In this document: piece after piece, positions 1 to 9,537 of the stretch
Position numbering within the stretch: position 1 is the stretch's first letter
How the letters are laid out: the number at the start of each line of letters is the position of its first letter
NCBI RefSeq assembly: GCF_018383585.1
Contig: NZ_JAHAMK010000001.1
Location: forward strand, 299,018 to 363,017
Source of the DNA: Microvirga sp. 3-52
Lineage (GTDB): Bacteria > Pseudomonadota > Alphaproteobacteria > Rhizobiales > Beijerinckiaceae
Reading direction: 5' to 3'
Length of the DNA: 64,000 nt
Translations under genes and position numbers: made by a program
Notes under the pieces: model-generated
Told to the model about the DNA's origin: nothing
The model's database searches: none
Seen by the model: only the letters and a program-made list of their open reading frames with translations

Positions 1-1055
1 GCCGAAACCTCAATGCGAGAGCCGCGCCGATTGACGGGGTTTGTCATGGGTGGCGTTCCGAAGCGGGTTCGGTACTCCGTGGGACATACACCCGTATGGC
101 GTTTGAACAGGTCGCGGAAAAAAATCACGTCCTCATAGCCAACCGCCTGACTCACTTCCTGAATGGTCTGCTGCCCGTCCTCCAACAATCGCTTCGCCAT
201 AGTCACGCGAATGGTGTGGATGTAGCTCAAAGGGGTATGCCCAGTCGCGTCCTTGAAACGGCGGATGAAGTTGCGAGGGCTCATCCCAACCCTCGCTGCT
301 ATGGTGTCAACACCAATGGGGTGTTGAAAATGCCTGTGAACCCAGTCCTGCGCGCGCTGGATGCTTTCGTCGTTATGGTCCTGGCGCAGCATGACATCGG
401 CGAACGCGACCTGCCATGTGCGAGGCATCTCGATCAGCAGGGCCTTGGCACATTCCAAGGCAATCTCACGACTTGCAAACCTCTCGACCAGATAAAGGCT
501 CAAATCCGCGGCTGAGTTGATGCCGCCGCTGCAGGCAATATCTCCGGCGTCGGTAATGAGATATTCCGGTTGCCAGTCAACATCGGGAAAGCGCTTGCGG
601 TAGATTTCGGCCAGTCCCCAGTGCGTTGTTGCGCGTTTTCCAGCAAGCAGTCCTGCCTCGGCCAGCAGGGCGACACCCGAGCAGACCCCTGCGATCTTTA
701 TGCCCGCGCTTGCCCATTTCTGCAGCCACGGGATGATGGCGGCGTTAGGCTCGATGACGGCATCGATCATATAGCCTGTCTGCATCATTGTATCGAACGG
801 CAATCCGCCTGCGGGAACGAAGATGATATCGGGTTGCTCCACATTCTCAACGGCGCAGGAAGGGAGAAGCGATACCAGTTGATCCGTGACGGCAGGGCCA
901 CCACCGAGCGATGCCGTTGTCACGCGAAAACGCGGCTCCGGTGCCTTGCCGCTCAGGAGATTCCAGAGGACGCCCGCATTGCGGAAGATCTCCATCGGCA
1001 GAAGGGCTGTCGAGGCGCATCCGCCATTCAGGAACAGAACGACCACGTGGAGCAT
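1..1055 (-). CDS. GlxA family transcriptional regulator (3' end outside window)
   Basis: The minus-strand frame is open from an ATG at 1053-1055 to the window edge, about 351 codons without a stop, so only the extreme C-terminus can be missing. The N-terminal half is a DJ-1/PfpI-like domain with a GVCSGV nucleophile-elbow motif. The C-terminal part is an AraC-type double helix-turn-helix, with recognisable segments GMSPRNFIRRFK and VGYEDVIFFRDLF. GlxA-type regulators usually sense small metabolites and control neighbouring catabolic genes. It is divergent from the TPR protein at 1223, with about 170 bp between them. The ligand cannot be told from sequence. Confidence 0.88.
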   Translation of the reverse strand, partial: MLHVVVLFLNGGCASTALLPMEIFRNAGVLWNLLSGKAPEPRFRVTTASLGGGPAVTDQLVSLLPSCAVENVEQPDIIFVPAGGLPFDTMMQTGYMIDAVIEPNAAIIPWLQKWASAGIKIAGVCSGVALLAEAGLLAGKRATTHWGLAEIYRKRFPDVDWQPEYLITDAGDIACSGGINSAADLSLYLVERFASREIALECAKALLIEMPRTWQVAFADVMLRQDHNDESIQRAQDWVHRHFQHPIGVDTIAARVGMSPRNFIRRFKDATGHTPLSYIHTIRVTMAKRLLEDGQQTIQEVSQAVGYEDVIFFRDLFKRHTGVCPTEYRTRFGTPPMTNPVNRRGSRIEVS

Positions 1056-1222
1056 CGGTGCGTCTCCTTGGCAGTTTTGCCCTCTCACGTTGTCATGATC
1101 GCCTCTCCCGAGCAAGTAAACTTCCCGGCACAATCAAGCTGAGTTTGCTGCGTCCGTCGCACAGCGTTGGGACTATCGCCTGCGGGCGCAGCCCCTTTCC
1201 TCCAACCTGGGAATCCGTGCTC

Positions 1223-3103
1223 ATGACGACTTTTATCGCTCAGCGCTGCCGTCTCTCAGCAAGATCCGTGCTTCTCTCGGCAACTGCCGCCTTGGCAATT
1301 CTGGCGGCAGGTCCTGTCGACGCCTGTCCGCTCGGAAGTCATGACAGTCCGCGGGTACGGATGCTGCATGCTCTGCAGAAGCCGAGCCAGCATGGCGCAG
1401 GGCATCATACGACAGTCACGCAACTCCAATCGCAGCCGCAGGAGGCTCATCCGAAACGCACGGAACTCGGCACTTACAGCCGGGATCTGCCGCGAGGTGC
1501 CGCGGCGCCTCGCTCGGAGGGCAAGCCGCCCCTATACGACAATCTCGGTCAGCTCTCCTGGGCCGTGACCAAAGATCGGAACGGGCAGGCTCAGGCCTAT
1601 TTCGACCAGGGTTACCGCCTGGGCTGGGGCTTCAATCATGCGGAGGCGGCGCGCGCCTTCCGGACTGCCCAGGAACTCGACCCGGACTGCGACATGTGCC
1701 TATGGGGTGAGGCATGGGTTCTAGGCCCACATATCAACTATCCGATGGATGCAGACGCGAATGCGCGCGCCCTTGTCGTGCTCGAGAAGGCACGAGGCCT
1801 CGCAGCCGGCAGCGGCGACCTGCAGGCTGCATTGGTGGAAGCGCTCTCGAAACGGCACTCACCCGATCCTAACGCCGATCGCAAGGCATTGGACCAGGCC
1901 TATGCGGATGCCATGGAAGCGGTGCAGGCCCGCTTCCCGCAGAACGCCCATGTGGCATTGCTTACAGCCGATGCGCTCATGAATCTCACGCCTTGGGATT
2001 ATTGGGCGGACGGGGGAAAAACCCCGAAAGGAAAGACCGAGAGGATCGTCGCGCTGATCGAGGGCGTTCTTGGGGTGCAACAGCTCGGCCCCTTGGAGCC
2101 ATACCCCGATCATCCAGGTGCCATCCATCTTTACATCCATGCGGTCGAATCATCCGACCATCCGGAGCGTGCCGCACCGCATGCCGAGCGTCTGGAGAAA
2201 CTGATCCCTGGCGCTGGGCATCTGGTACATATGCCGAGCCACATCTGGTATCGCCTCGGACGATGGCGCGACAGCCTCGATGCCAATGTGCGTGCTGCGG
2301 CGGCGGATGAAACATTCCTGAAGCAGGGAGGTGCAAGCCTTCTCTATTCCGAAGCTTATTACGCCCATAATGTCCATTTCGTCATGGTCTCTGCCCTGAC
2401 AGGAGGCGATGGACGCACGGCCATCGAGGCGGCGCAGAAGCTGTCCGGCATCGTGTCGGATCGAGCCAAGCGTGAGGTTCCCTGGACGCAGCCCATTGCC
2501 GCCGCGCCTTATAACGCCCATGCCCTCTTCTCGACGCCTGAGGATGTGCTGGCCCTTCCGAAGCCGCAGGGAGACTTTCCCTTGGTCGAGGCCGCCTGGC
2601 ATTATGCCCGCGGTGTCGCCCTGGCCCGCCTGGGGCGCGCAGACGACGCCCATGCCGAGGCGGCTGCCATCGAGGACCTGGCGAAGAGGCCGGAGATCAC
2701 CGCCTTGCCCGATGCCGGTGTGCCCGGACCGGATGTGCTGACCATTGCCGCACGCGAAGTCGAGGCGCGGATCGCACAGGCTGCGGGAGATCAGGCGAGA
2801 GCTGCCACGCTGTTCACGGAGGCCGCTACGATCCAGGATCGGTTACCCTATATGGAGCCACCATACTGGTATTATCCGGTGCACCAGTCCCTCGGGGCGG
2901 CGCTGATGGCGCAGGGAAAACCCGCGGAGGCCGAGGAAGCCTTCCGTGCCGCCCTCCAGCGCTCGCCGAACAATGGATGGGCTGCTGCCGGATTGCTTCT
3001 CGCTGGAAAGGCGCGCGGTGATCAGAAAACGGTCGAGGAAGCACAGACCCTGATGCAGAAGAACTGGTTCGGCACGGACATGCCTGCCCCCAGTCAACTC
3101 TGA
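1223..3103 (+). CDS. Secreted tetratricopeptide-repeat protein
   Basis: 626 residues. The frame stays open far upstream, but the start at 1223 is chosen because it begins a clear Sec signal (basic MTTFIAQRCRLSAR, then a hydrophobic stretch ending AAGPVDA before Cys). The mature part holds TPR-like helical pairs, first around residues 120-180 (FDQGYRLGWGFNHAEAARAF, then acidic CDMCLWGEAW) and again near the C-terminus (AQGKPAEAEEAFRAALQRSP). It also contains several His-rich stretches such as HLYIHAVESSDHPERAAPHA and HMPSHIWYRLGR, which could bind metal. No catalytic domain is recognised. A periplasmic scaffold role is inferred. The C-terminus faces the cyclase gene transcribed towards it. Confidence 0.85.
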   Translation: MTTFIAQRCRLSARSVLLSATAALAILAAGPVDACPLGSHDSPRVRMLHALQKPSQHGAGHHTTVTQLQSQPQEAHPKRTELGTYSRDLPRGAAAPRSEGKPPLYDNLGQLSWAVTKDRNGQAQAYFDQGYRLGWGFNHAEAARAFRTAQELDPDCDMCLWGEAWVLGPHINYPMDADANARALVVLEKARGLAAGSGDLQAALVEALSKRHSPDPNADRKALDQAYADAMEAVQARFPQNAHVALLTADALMNLTPWDYWADGGKTPKGKTERIVALIEGVLGVQQLGPLEPYPDHPGAIHLYIHAVESSDHPERAAPHAERLEKLIPGAGHLVHMPSHIWYRLGRWRDSLDANVRAAAADETFLKQGGASLLYSEAYYAHNVHFVMVSALTGGDGRTAIEAAQKLSGIVSDRAKREVPWTQPIAAAPYNAHALFSTPEDVLALPKPQGDFPLVEAAWHYARGVALARLGRADDAHAEAAAIEDLAKRPEITALPDAGVPGPDVLTIAAREVEARIAQAAGDQARAATLFTEAATIQDRLPYMEPPYWYYPVHQSLGAALMAQGKPAEAEEAFRAALQRSPNNGWAAAGLLLAGKARGDQKTVEEAQTLMQKNWFGTDMPAPSQL

Positions 3104-3132
3104 AACTGAGTCATTGAATTGACGTATGGGAG

Positions 3133-3158
3133 GCTCTGATGGAGATCATCAGGGCTTT
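3133..3158 (+). terminator. Possible terminator after the TPR gene
   Basis: A 9-bp stem (GCTCTGATG with CATCAGGGC, one G-T pair) and a GAGAT loop are followed by TTT. It sits 30 nt past the TPR stop and overlaps the last codons of the convergent cyclase gene. The T-tract is short, so strength is uncertain. Confidence 0.4.
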
Positions 3159-5029
3159 CCCCATCGGGCCTCTGTGGACCTTTTCCTCCAGAGCCAGACC
3201 GGTAGCGAACCCGCTCGCCCCCGGATCGACGTGGCAAATGGCCCGTCCAGAACACCAGATTCAAGGACCGAGCGTGCCGGACCCGCCGCGTCGTAGAGAG
3301 CATCGCTCAAAGCAAGGCTGGCGTGGTGGGCCGCCGCTACTTCCATCAATCGGCTTGCCACATTGACCGTATCGCCGGTCGCGGTGATGTGTTGGTGGCT
3401 GTCTCCTCCGAGCCGCGATGCGATGATCCGCCCGTAATGGGCGCCGATCTTGAACCCGATACGCGATGCAATCGGCTGCGGCAGCGTCGCAAGCCAACTC
3501 TCCGTGCGCATGCAAAGGGCAACGCAGGCAGCCAGGGCGTGCCCGGCATCCTGAGGAGAGGGATCGGGAAGTCCGAACAGGATCATGGCGCCATCTCCCA
3601 TGAAGCTGGCGACAATTCCATGGTTACCCACGGCTTCCTGATCGACAAGGGTATGGAAGCTTCGAAGAACCTCGCGTGTCTCGTCGAGAGGAAGGATTTC
3701 GCTTAGACCGGTGAACCCCGACAGATCGATGAAGATCACCGCAGCCTGTTGGCGCACCGGTTTGATGAGAAAGGTTGAATCCTTCGTCAGACGCTCGGTC
3801 AGGCGCGGATGCTGAAAGCTCTGCAGGGTTCTGCTCTGCACGGTAAGGCGCTCCGCCCGGCTGCGATCCAGCCAGATCCGGGCCGCCCCAAAGAGAATGA
3901 CAGGTGGCGCTGAGGCCAAAATTGGCAGAGCGGCACTGAGCCAGACACCCTGCATGAACGCCACGACAGTCACGCAGATCCATAGGATGGCGATGCCGGC
4001 GATAGAGGCAAAGCCCCAAATGCTGCGATGCCAGGAGAGAAGCAGTACGAAAAGAACGGGCAGAACGACGGCCATGGTGGCATCGATGAGGCGAACATGC
4101 CGGTCTCGCACGAGGCCATCGCCTTCCATCAGATGAGCGATTGCAGTCGCCAAAACCTCCACACCCGGAAGAACCGGATCGAAAGGGGTTGGAAAGCTGT
4201 CGCCGCCGCCCGTCACCGTCGCGCCGATGACGACGACTTTGTCGCGAACCGCATCTTCCGCAACATTGCCGTTTAGGATCTGGCCTGCGCTGATCGTGCG
4301 AACAGTGCCGCCGGGCCCATAGAAGCGAAGCGGCAAGGCGTACCCTCTCTCGGTGCTCGTCGATGTCCCGCCTATATCGATTCCATCCGAGTGAAGAACA
4401 GGATCGCGGTTCACGGCAATGGAGACGGCCCGCAGCGGAAAAGAGGGAATAATCCTGCCGTCCGACTGCAGCAGAAGAGGAACATGGCGCGGAACGCCGG
4501 ACGCGTCCGTCGCAATATTGACAACACCTACGGCTGCCACTCTGGTCAGTAATTCAAGCGGCAGAAGCAGGCTTTGCGCGGCAGGAAGGCCCTCACGGGC
4601 GTCGGTACGTTCGTGAGGGCGGTGCGAGTCGCGCCTGAACTGGCCTGCGGCCGCGAGAACGCTCGGCGCTCCACGAAGGGCGTCCGCGAGTGCCAGATCG
4701 CCTTCCGCCGGACCTGGATCAATGAACAGGATATCAAGCGCGATCACCTTGGGCTTCATGCGTCCGAGGGCTGAAACAAGGCGGGCCATTGTTGCTCTGG
4801 ACAGGGGATAGGATCCTGCCGCGTGGATCGTCTGATCGTCGATCGCGACGATCGTGACCCCATCCGGCGCCGGACGTGGACCCCGGATCAGAAAGCGCAA
4901 ATCGGCCAGAGGCGCTTCCACGCGGTCGAGGAAGGCCGCGCGACCTTCCCAGTACGACAGCGCGAGTCCGGCACCCCAGAGCCCGGCCAATGCTGCCGCG
5001 ATCAGAGTGAAGGCGTAGCGCCGACCCAT
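3149..5029 (-). CDS. CHASE2 domain class III nucleotide cyclase
   Basis: 626 residues from the ATG at 5027-5029. The longer open frame would overlap fecR, whose stop lies only 7 nt upstream, so the short start is preferred. Order: one TM helix (about 6-25), a periplasmic CHASE2 sensor with the typical VTIVAIDDQTI and DILFIDPGPAEGD motifs (about 35-310), a cluster of TM helices (about 310-395), and a cytoplasmic class III catalytic domain (about 430-565). The metal-binding aspartates are visible in FIDLSGFTG and FMGDGAMILFG, and the transition-state Asn/Arg in VNVASRL. The two substrate-specifying positions, normally Lys and Asp, are not Lys/Asp here (VASFMGDG and HITATGDT). Nucleotide specificity or activity is therefore doubtful. 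It probably forms an operon with fecR. Confidence 0.9.
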   Translation of the reverse strand: MGRRYAFTLIAAALAGLWGAGLALSYWEGRAAFLDRVEAPLADLRFLIRGPRPAPDGVTIVAIDDQTIHAAGSYPLSRATMARLVSALGRMKPKVIALDILFIDPGPAEGDLALADALRGAPSVLAAAGQFRRDSHRPHERTDAREGLPAAQSLLLPLELLTRVAAVGVVNIATDASGVPRHVPLLLQSDGRIIPSFPLRAVSIAVNRDPVLHSDGIDIGGTSTSTERGYALPLRFYGPGGTVRTISAGQILNGNVAEDAVRDKVVVIGATVTGGGDSFPTPFDPVLPGVEVLATAIAHLMEGDGLVRDRHVRLIDATMAVVLPVLFVLLLSWHRSIWGFASIAGIAILWICVTVVAFMQGVWLSAALPILASAPPVILFGAARIWLDRSRAERLTVQSRTLQSFQHPRLTERLTKDSTFLIKPVRQQAAVIFIDLSGFTGLSEILPLDETREVLRSFHTLVDQEAVGNHGIVASFMGDGAMILFGLPDPSPQDAGHALAACVALCMRTESWLATLPQPIASRIGFKIGAHYGRIIASRLGGDSHQHITATGDTVNVASRLMEVAAAHHASLALSDALYDAAGPARSVLESGVLDGPFATSIRGRAGSLPVWLWRKRSTEARWGKP

Positions 5030-5036
5030 ATTGATG

Positions 5037-5594
5037 CTATCGTCCGAACCGCGCCAGGAGAGCAGACGCACGAGCGGCGGGCCACCGCCTGACGACCAGA
5101 GGCGCCGTTCCCGGCTCCACATCCACGCCTTCCCCCGGGCCGAGATTGACACTGCGTGTTCCGCCGCTTACCCGTCTGACCGATACGCGACCGGTCACCA
5201 CGAAAACAGCAGTCTTGCCTCCGGCGACATCGACGGCCCACTGCGTGCCGCGCACGGCTGCAATGGCCTGAGGGGTCAGAATCTCGAAGCCTTGTCTCCT
5301 GGATCGTGCCGGTGCATCGATGAGAATGGCGCGGTTCCGCAGGCTGACCGCATCGGGCTGGCTATCCCCGTTCCGGTCGACGAGATTGTAGTCGGCTCCT
5401 GCCTCGGCCTCGATGGTCAGCCCGTCACGGCAGCGCAGAACCTGCCTTTGTGGAGCCGCCGCAGCCTCCAGCACGCACCCGACATTCTGCGCCTGCGCCT
5501 CTCCAATGAAAACAAAGCAGGCAAGAAGGACAGGCAGAATGTGCCCGACCGCCATAAGCGAGATCGCCCGGCGGCCCGTCCCATCCCATCTCAT
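5037..5594 (-). CDS. FecR domain periplasmic protein
   Basis: 185 residues with an N-terminal signal peptide (hydrophobic VGHILPVLLACFVFIGEA, cleavage near AQA). The body carries the FecR beta-rich pattern: a segment ending ILTPQAIAAVRGTQWAVDV, then TAVFVVTGRVSV and LGPGEGVDV. In this class FecR proteins paired with CHASE2 cyclases are not iron regulators but presumed periplasmic partners or ligands of the sensor domain. The 7-nt gap to the cyclase start supports co-transcription and a shared sensing role. The upstream 168 bp (5595-5762) must hold the promoter; no clear operator was seen there. Confidence 0.85.
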   Translation of the reverse strand: MRWDGTGRRAISLMAVGHILPVLLACFVFIGEAQAQNVGCVLEAAAAPQRQVLRCRDGLTIEAEAGADYNLVDRNGDSQPDAVSLRNRAILIDAPARSRRQGFEILTPQAIAAVRGTQWAVDVAGGKTAVFVVTGRVSVRRVSGGTRSVNLGPGEGVDVEPGTAPLVVRRWPAARASALLARFGR

Positions 5595-5762
5595 GATGTA
5601 ACTCCGTCGCCAATGGGTCGGACGTCATCCCGAAGCGAATGTAACTTTTCGATGGTTTATACTATGAAGTCATTCGAAGTGCTAGAGAAGGCCAGTAGTA
5701 GACCTTTCGGCGGACCGATCATGGACGCACGAGGGGTTTGCCGCATTCCATCGATGCTCGAT

Positions 5763-6536
5763 CTATTTACGTTGTGCGATGAAGAAGAGGCGTGGAAAGC
5801 GCAGTAAAACCTTTCCGTCTTGTTGAACAGGATACGCTTCGGCGATCGCTGCTTGGTATCGACTTAGATACTCGGAACGCTCCTCAGTCGAGAGACGATC
5901 GAGATAGGGCTTCAGGCCAGTGCTCTTGAACCACTCGACGATAGCCTCGGCACCATCGAGCGGATGAACATAGATCGTTTGCCAGATGTCAACCGAGCAT
6001 CCGGCCTGCTGCAGCCAGGCATAATAATCCTCGAACGATCCGATCGTCTCTCTTGCCTGTGCGGCGAAGGACAGCTTTTCGGCCCAGGGTCCCTCCCGCG
6101 CAACCTGTACCATGAGCCGGTGGGAGGGCTCATACAGATTGTCCGGCATTTGAACGGCAAGACATCCTCCGTCTTTCAAGAACGAGACAAGACGTGCGAG
6201 AAGGCCGGGATGGTCAGGAAGCCATTGCAGGACGGCATTGGCGAATATCAGGTCGAAACGCTCCTCCGTCTGCCAGTTTGCGATGTCAGTCTCCTCAAAG
6301 TCTCGATCCGGCAATCGTGCTCGGGCCTTGGCGAGCATGTCGGGCGAATTGTCGAGCCCGAGGACTCGCGCCGTCGGATAGCGGCGGGCGATCAGTTCCG
6401 TGCTGTTTCCGGGTCCGCATCCGATATCGACGCAGTTCGTTGTTTCTTCCAAGGGCACGCGCCTGAGCAGGTCGATGGATGGCCGGGTACGCTCATCCTC
6501 GAACTTCAGGTACTGTCCCGCATTCCAATCAGCCAA
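5763..6536 (-). CDS. tam: Trans-aconitate 2-methyltransferase
   Basis: 257 residues. It methylates trans-aconitate, a spontaneous by-product of the TCA cycle that inhibits aconitase, using S-adenosylmethionine in the cytosol. The family signature is complete: [18 protein letters not shown] at the N-terminus, the SAM-binding [12 protein letters not shown] and [10 protein letters not shown], and the [14 protein letters not shown] segment. I chose the TTG at 6534-6536, because it follows a strong GAGGAGGG ribosome-binding site by 7 nt and gives the family's usual MADWN-type beginning. An upstream in-frame TTG at 6557 would add seven residues with no such site. It stands alone, between two cyclase genes. 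Confidence 0.93.
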   Translation of the reverse strand: MADWNAGQYLKFEDERTRPSIDLLRRVPLEETTNCVDIGCGPGNSTELIARRYPTARVLGLDNSPDMLAKARARLPDRDFEETDIANWQTEERFDLIFANAVLQWLPDHPGLLARLVSFLKDGGCLAVQMPDNLYEPSHRLMVQVAREGPWAEKLSFAAQARETIGSFEDYYAWLQQAGCSVDIWQTIYVHPLDGAEAIVEWFKSTGLKPYLDRLSTEERSEYLSRYQAAIAEAYPVQQDGKVLLRFPRLFFIAQRK

Positions 6537-6601
6537 CGGAAAGCCCTCCTCGTTCAAGCCCCCAGTGTTGCAAAGGATGCATGTGCTCCGTACAGCAAAT
6601 C

Positions 6602-7771
6602 CTATTCGAGCGGGGCGAAAACCTGCTGAGGACGATCAACGCCCGGCAGATGATGGCGGCCGAGATCGGACAGAGGTTGGTCGAGCTCTTGGGCAAAGAC
6701 GCGTGACACGACCACCTTTCGATCCAGCTGCTTTGCCAGATCCAGAAGCCTGCTCGCGCGGTTCACGGCTGGGCCGATGACTGTAAAGTCGAGGCGATGA
6801 GGCGCGCCTACATTGCCATATGCGACCTCTCCGAAATGCAGAGATAGGCTGTGCATCAGCGGCGTGCGACCAATGGAACTGCGGAGATCGTTCTCTGCGT
6901 CCGTCCTCAGGCCAAACTCCTGAGCGGCCGCAAGGGCGCTCCGGCACGCGGACATGCCGTTCTGCGCAGAGGAGGTTGGAAATATCGCCAGTACGGAGTC
7001 GCCGATGAACTTGAGAACCTCGCCGCCATGCGCTTCGACGACGTCCCCGATGATCCCGAACCAGGAATTCAGGTCGGCCAGCACCTCGGGGATCGGTGAG
7101 TGCTCCGACAATCGGGTAAATCCGCGAAGATCGGTGAACCAGATCGCCGCCTCGATGAGTTCCATTGCCCCTCGGTCCACACGGCCTTCGATGATGCGCT
7201 GGCCCGTTCGCGGGCCCACATAGGTGTCGAGCAGATCGACCGCGATGCGTCGCAGGACGTGACGCTCCAGATAAGGGCTCAACATCTTCGCGGCGCGTGC
7301 CAGGCAGTCGATAGTCGCCTCATCGAACCCTTGTGCATCTTGCGTCGCGAAGGACATGGCCGCGGTCCGGGTCTGATCCAAGAAGGGCAACGGATACATG
7401 ACGTAATCCGTCGCGCCGGATAGTCTCAGTTCCTCGAGCAGCGGCATCTCGGGGCAGGGCACGTCAAGCCTGCGGCGGAACGGCTTGCTCGTTTCATCCA
7501 CGATGCGGGTCGGGCTGCTGAGATACGATGGCGACGATGCTGCGGTGGCGCGGTCGGATTGCCGCACGGAAAGGCTCTCGTCCACCCAGATATGCTGCCA
7601 GCCACTGACCTCCGGATGCAGCACTTCCAAGCCGAGGGACGCACGCCAGACGGGCCAGCCCGCCCGGACGGCCTCCCGGCAGAAGCCTGCGAACAGGTCC
7701 TTCACATTTCCGTGCGGCGCTTGATCGATCAGCCAGCGCGCAATCCCATCAATCCGATCCATAGCGCCCAT
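6602..7771 (-). CDS. Soluble adenylate/guanylate cyclase
   Basis: 389 residues from the ATG at 7769-7771; ATGs at 7762 and 7795 are also in frame and no ribosome site decides between them. The N-terminal 180 residues form a soluble, unrecognised (possibly GAF-like) sensor region without membrane segments. The C-terminal class III catalytic domain carries all expected residues: metal aspartates in WFTDLRGFT and [10 protein letters not shown], the substrate Lys in EVLKFIGD, the substrate Asp in RLDFTVIG, and Asn/Arg in VNRASRL. It is thus a canonical adenylate cyclase candidate, unlike the CHASE2 cyclase 1.6 kb away. The stop lies 65 nt before the tam start, so co-transcription with tam is possible. 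Confidence 0.88.
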   Translation of the reverse strand: MGAMDRIDGIARWLIDQAPHGNVKDLFAGFCREAVRAGWPVWRASLGLEVLHPEVSGWQHIWVDESLSVRQSDRATAASSPSYLSSPTRIVDETSKPFRRRLDVPCPEMPLLEELRLSGATDYVMYPLPFLDQTRTAAMSFATQDAQGFDEATIDCLARAAKMLSPYLERHVLRRIAVDLLDTYVGPRTGQRIIEGRVDRGAMELIEAAIWFTDLRGFTRLSEHSPIPEVLADLNSWFGIIGDVVEAHGGEVLKFIGDSVLAIFPTSSAQNGMSACRSALAAAQEFGLRTDAENDLRSSIGRTPLMHSLSLHFGEVAYGNVGAPHRLDFTVIGPAVNRASRLLDLAKQLDRKVVVSRVFAQELDQPLSDLGRHHLPGVDRPQQVFAPLE

Positions 7772-7965
7772 ACCTGTCTCGCCATGATGCCTCATCTGAC
7801 CACCCCGACGGAATTCTGGCAAACACTTCAGGGGTAGCCTGCGCTTACACCGGTCGTGATGATTCTCCTTTTGCCTGCGCGAGGGAGGCGGTAAAACGGC
7901 TCGGCCCTGCCTTGAAAATCCGTTCCAGCGCCATTCCTTCGTGGCGAGCTAAAGAGGAACTTTCC

Positions 7966-9354
7966 GTGACAGACCATCTTCCCGCCGTTCTCGACCGTAT
8001 CGATGCCGACCTGGATAAGAGCCTTGAGCGTCTCTTCGAGTTCATCCGCATCCCCAGCATCTCGACGGACCCGGCATATAAGGAAGAGTGCCGTCGGGCG
8101 GCGGACTGGCTCGCGGGCGAACTGCGCGGGTTGGGTTTCGATGCTTCAGCCCGCGCGACTCAGGGCCACCCCATGGTCGTCGGACATCAGGTGCAGCCTG
8201 CCAAGGGGCCACACGTGCTGTTCTACGGTCATTACGATGTGCAGCCTGTCGATCCCATCGAGCTGTGGAGCACGCCACCGTTCGAGCCGACCCTCGTAGC
8301 GGCACCCAACGGCGACACCTGGATCGTCGCGCGGGGCACGTCGGACGACAAGGGAGCCTTGATGACTTTCATCGAGGCCTGCAGGGCGTGGAAGGCTGTG
8401 TCCGGCGAGTTGCCGATTCGCGTGTCAATTCTGCTTGAGGGTGAGGAGGAATCCGGCAGCCCGAGTCTCAAGCCTTTCCTGGAAGCCTATCGGGATGAAC
8501 TGGCGGCTGACGTCGCCCTCGTCTGCGACACCGACATGTGGGACAATGATACACCAGCCGTGACCACCATGCTGCGTGGCTTGGTGGGAGAGGAAGTGGA
8601 AATCACCTGCGCGAACAGGGATCTTCATTCCGGCATGTTCGGCTCTGCCGCACGCAACCCGATCCATGTTCTGACCGAGGTTCTCGCGACACTGCGCGAT
8701 GTCGAAGGGCGCATCACCTTATCGGGATTCTACGACGGCGTGCAGGAACTCCCGACGGCCGTGAAGGAACAATGGGACCGTCTGCCATTCGACGAAGTCG
8801 GCTTTCTCGGGCAGGTCGGCCTGAGCATTCCGGCAGGCGAGAAGGGGCGCAGCGTGCTGGAGCAGATCTGGGCCCGGCCGACCTGCGAAATCAACGGGAT
8901 CGTAGGCGGCTATACGGGCGAGGGCTTCAAGACGGTCATCCCATCAAAGGCTTCTGCCAAGGTTTCTTTCCGCCTTGTGACCGGGCAGGATCCAGCCAAG
9001 GTTCGAGAGGCTTTCCGTGCCCATGTCCGGGCCCGCATTCCCGCGGATTGCACCGTGACGTTCAAGGAGCACGGGGGCAGCCCAGCGCTCAGTCTTCCGC
9101 TGGATGGACCTTGGCTCAAGCCGACCCTGGAGGCTCTCACGCAGGAGTGGGGCCGTGAAGCCGCGCTGGCGGGAACGGGTGGTTCCATTCCGATCGTCGG
9201 GGATTTCAAACGCCTGCTCAACATGGATGCGTTGATGGTCGGCTTCGCACGGTTCGACAACCGCGTGCACTCGCCCAATGAGAAATACGATCTGTCAAGC
9301 TTCCATCACGGCATCCGTTCGTGGGCTCGAATCCTGGCAGCCTTTGCGCGTTAA
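7966..9354 (+). CDS. M20 family dipeptidase
   Basis: 462 residues. This is a zinc-dependent cytosolic dipeptidase or N-acyl amino acid hydrolase of the M20 (CNDP-like) group. Visible motifs are the metal ligand and proton-shuttle region FYGHYDVQPVD, the catalytic glutamate pair in LEGEEESGSPSL, the dimerisation region with NRDLHSGMFG, and the C-terminal metal His in RVHSPNE. The GTG at 7966 is chosen because AGAGGA lies 6 nt upstream; an in-frame ATG at 7912 would add 18 unconserved residues. It is divergent from the soluble cyclase. A second, more distant M20 enzyme lies at 59720-61117. Confidence 0.92.
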   Translation: MTDHLPAVLDRIDADLDKSLERLFEFIRIPSISTDPAYKEECRRAADWLAGELRGLGFDASARATQGHPMVVGHQVQPAKGPHVLFYGHYDVQPVDPIELWSTPPFEPTLVAAPNGDTWIVARGTSDDKGALMTFIEACRAWKAVSGELPIRVSILLEGEEESGSPSLKPFLEAYRDELAADVALVCDTDMWDNDTPAVTTMLRGLVGEEVEITCANRDLHSGMFGSAARNPIHVLTEVLATLRDVEGRITLSGFYDGVQELPTAVKEQWDRLPFDEVGFLGQVGLSIPAGEKGRSVLEQIWARPTCEINGIVGGYTGEGFKTVIPSKASAKVSFRLVTGQDPAKVREAFRAHVRARIPADCTVTFKEHGGSPALSLPLDGPWLKPTLEALTQEWGREAALAGTGGSIPIVGDFKRLLNMDALMVGFARFDNRVHSPNEKYDLSSFHHGIRSWARILAAFAR

Positions 9355-9537
9355 GCGTCGCGCCTAGGCTTGTTGTCCCTGAATCAGGTCCCTCATGCGT
9401 CGTGCTCTAATCCGGGGCGACAGCCAGATTGTTCCGGCGTATACTCAAGGCATAGGTTACGGCTACGCGTGACCCGCTGGATGACACACGCAAGGCCGTG
9501 ATCTCAACTGCCAAGGTTCAGCCCTGGAGGAGCGATT

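Noticed and set aside
911-1222. N-terminal extension of the TPR protein to 730 residues
   Set aside because: It runs antisense through the GlxA-type gene and places an unconserved 104 residues before a perfect signal peptide.
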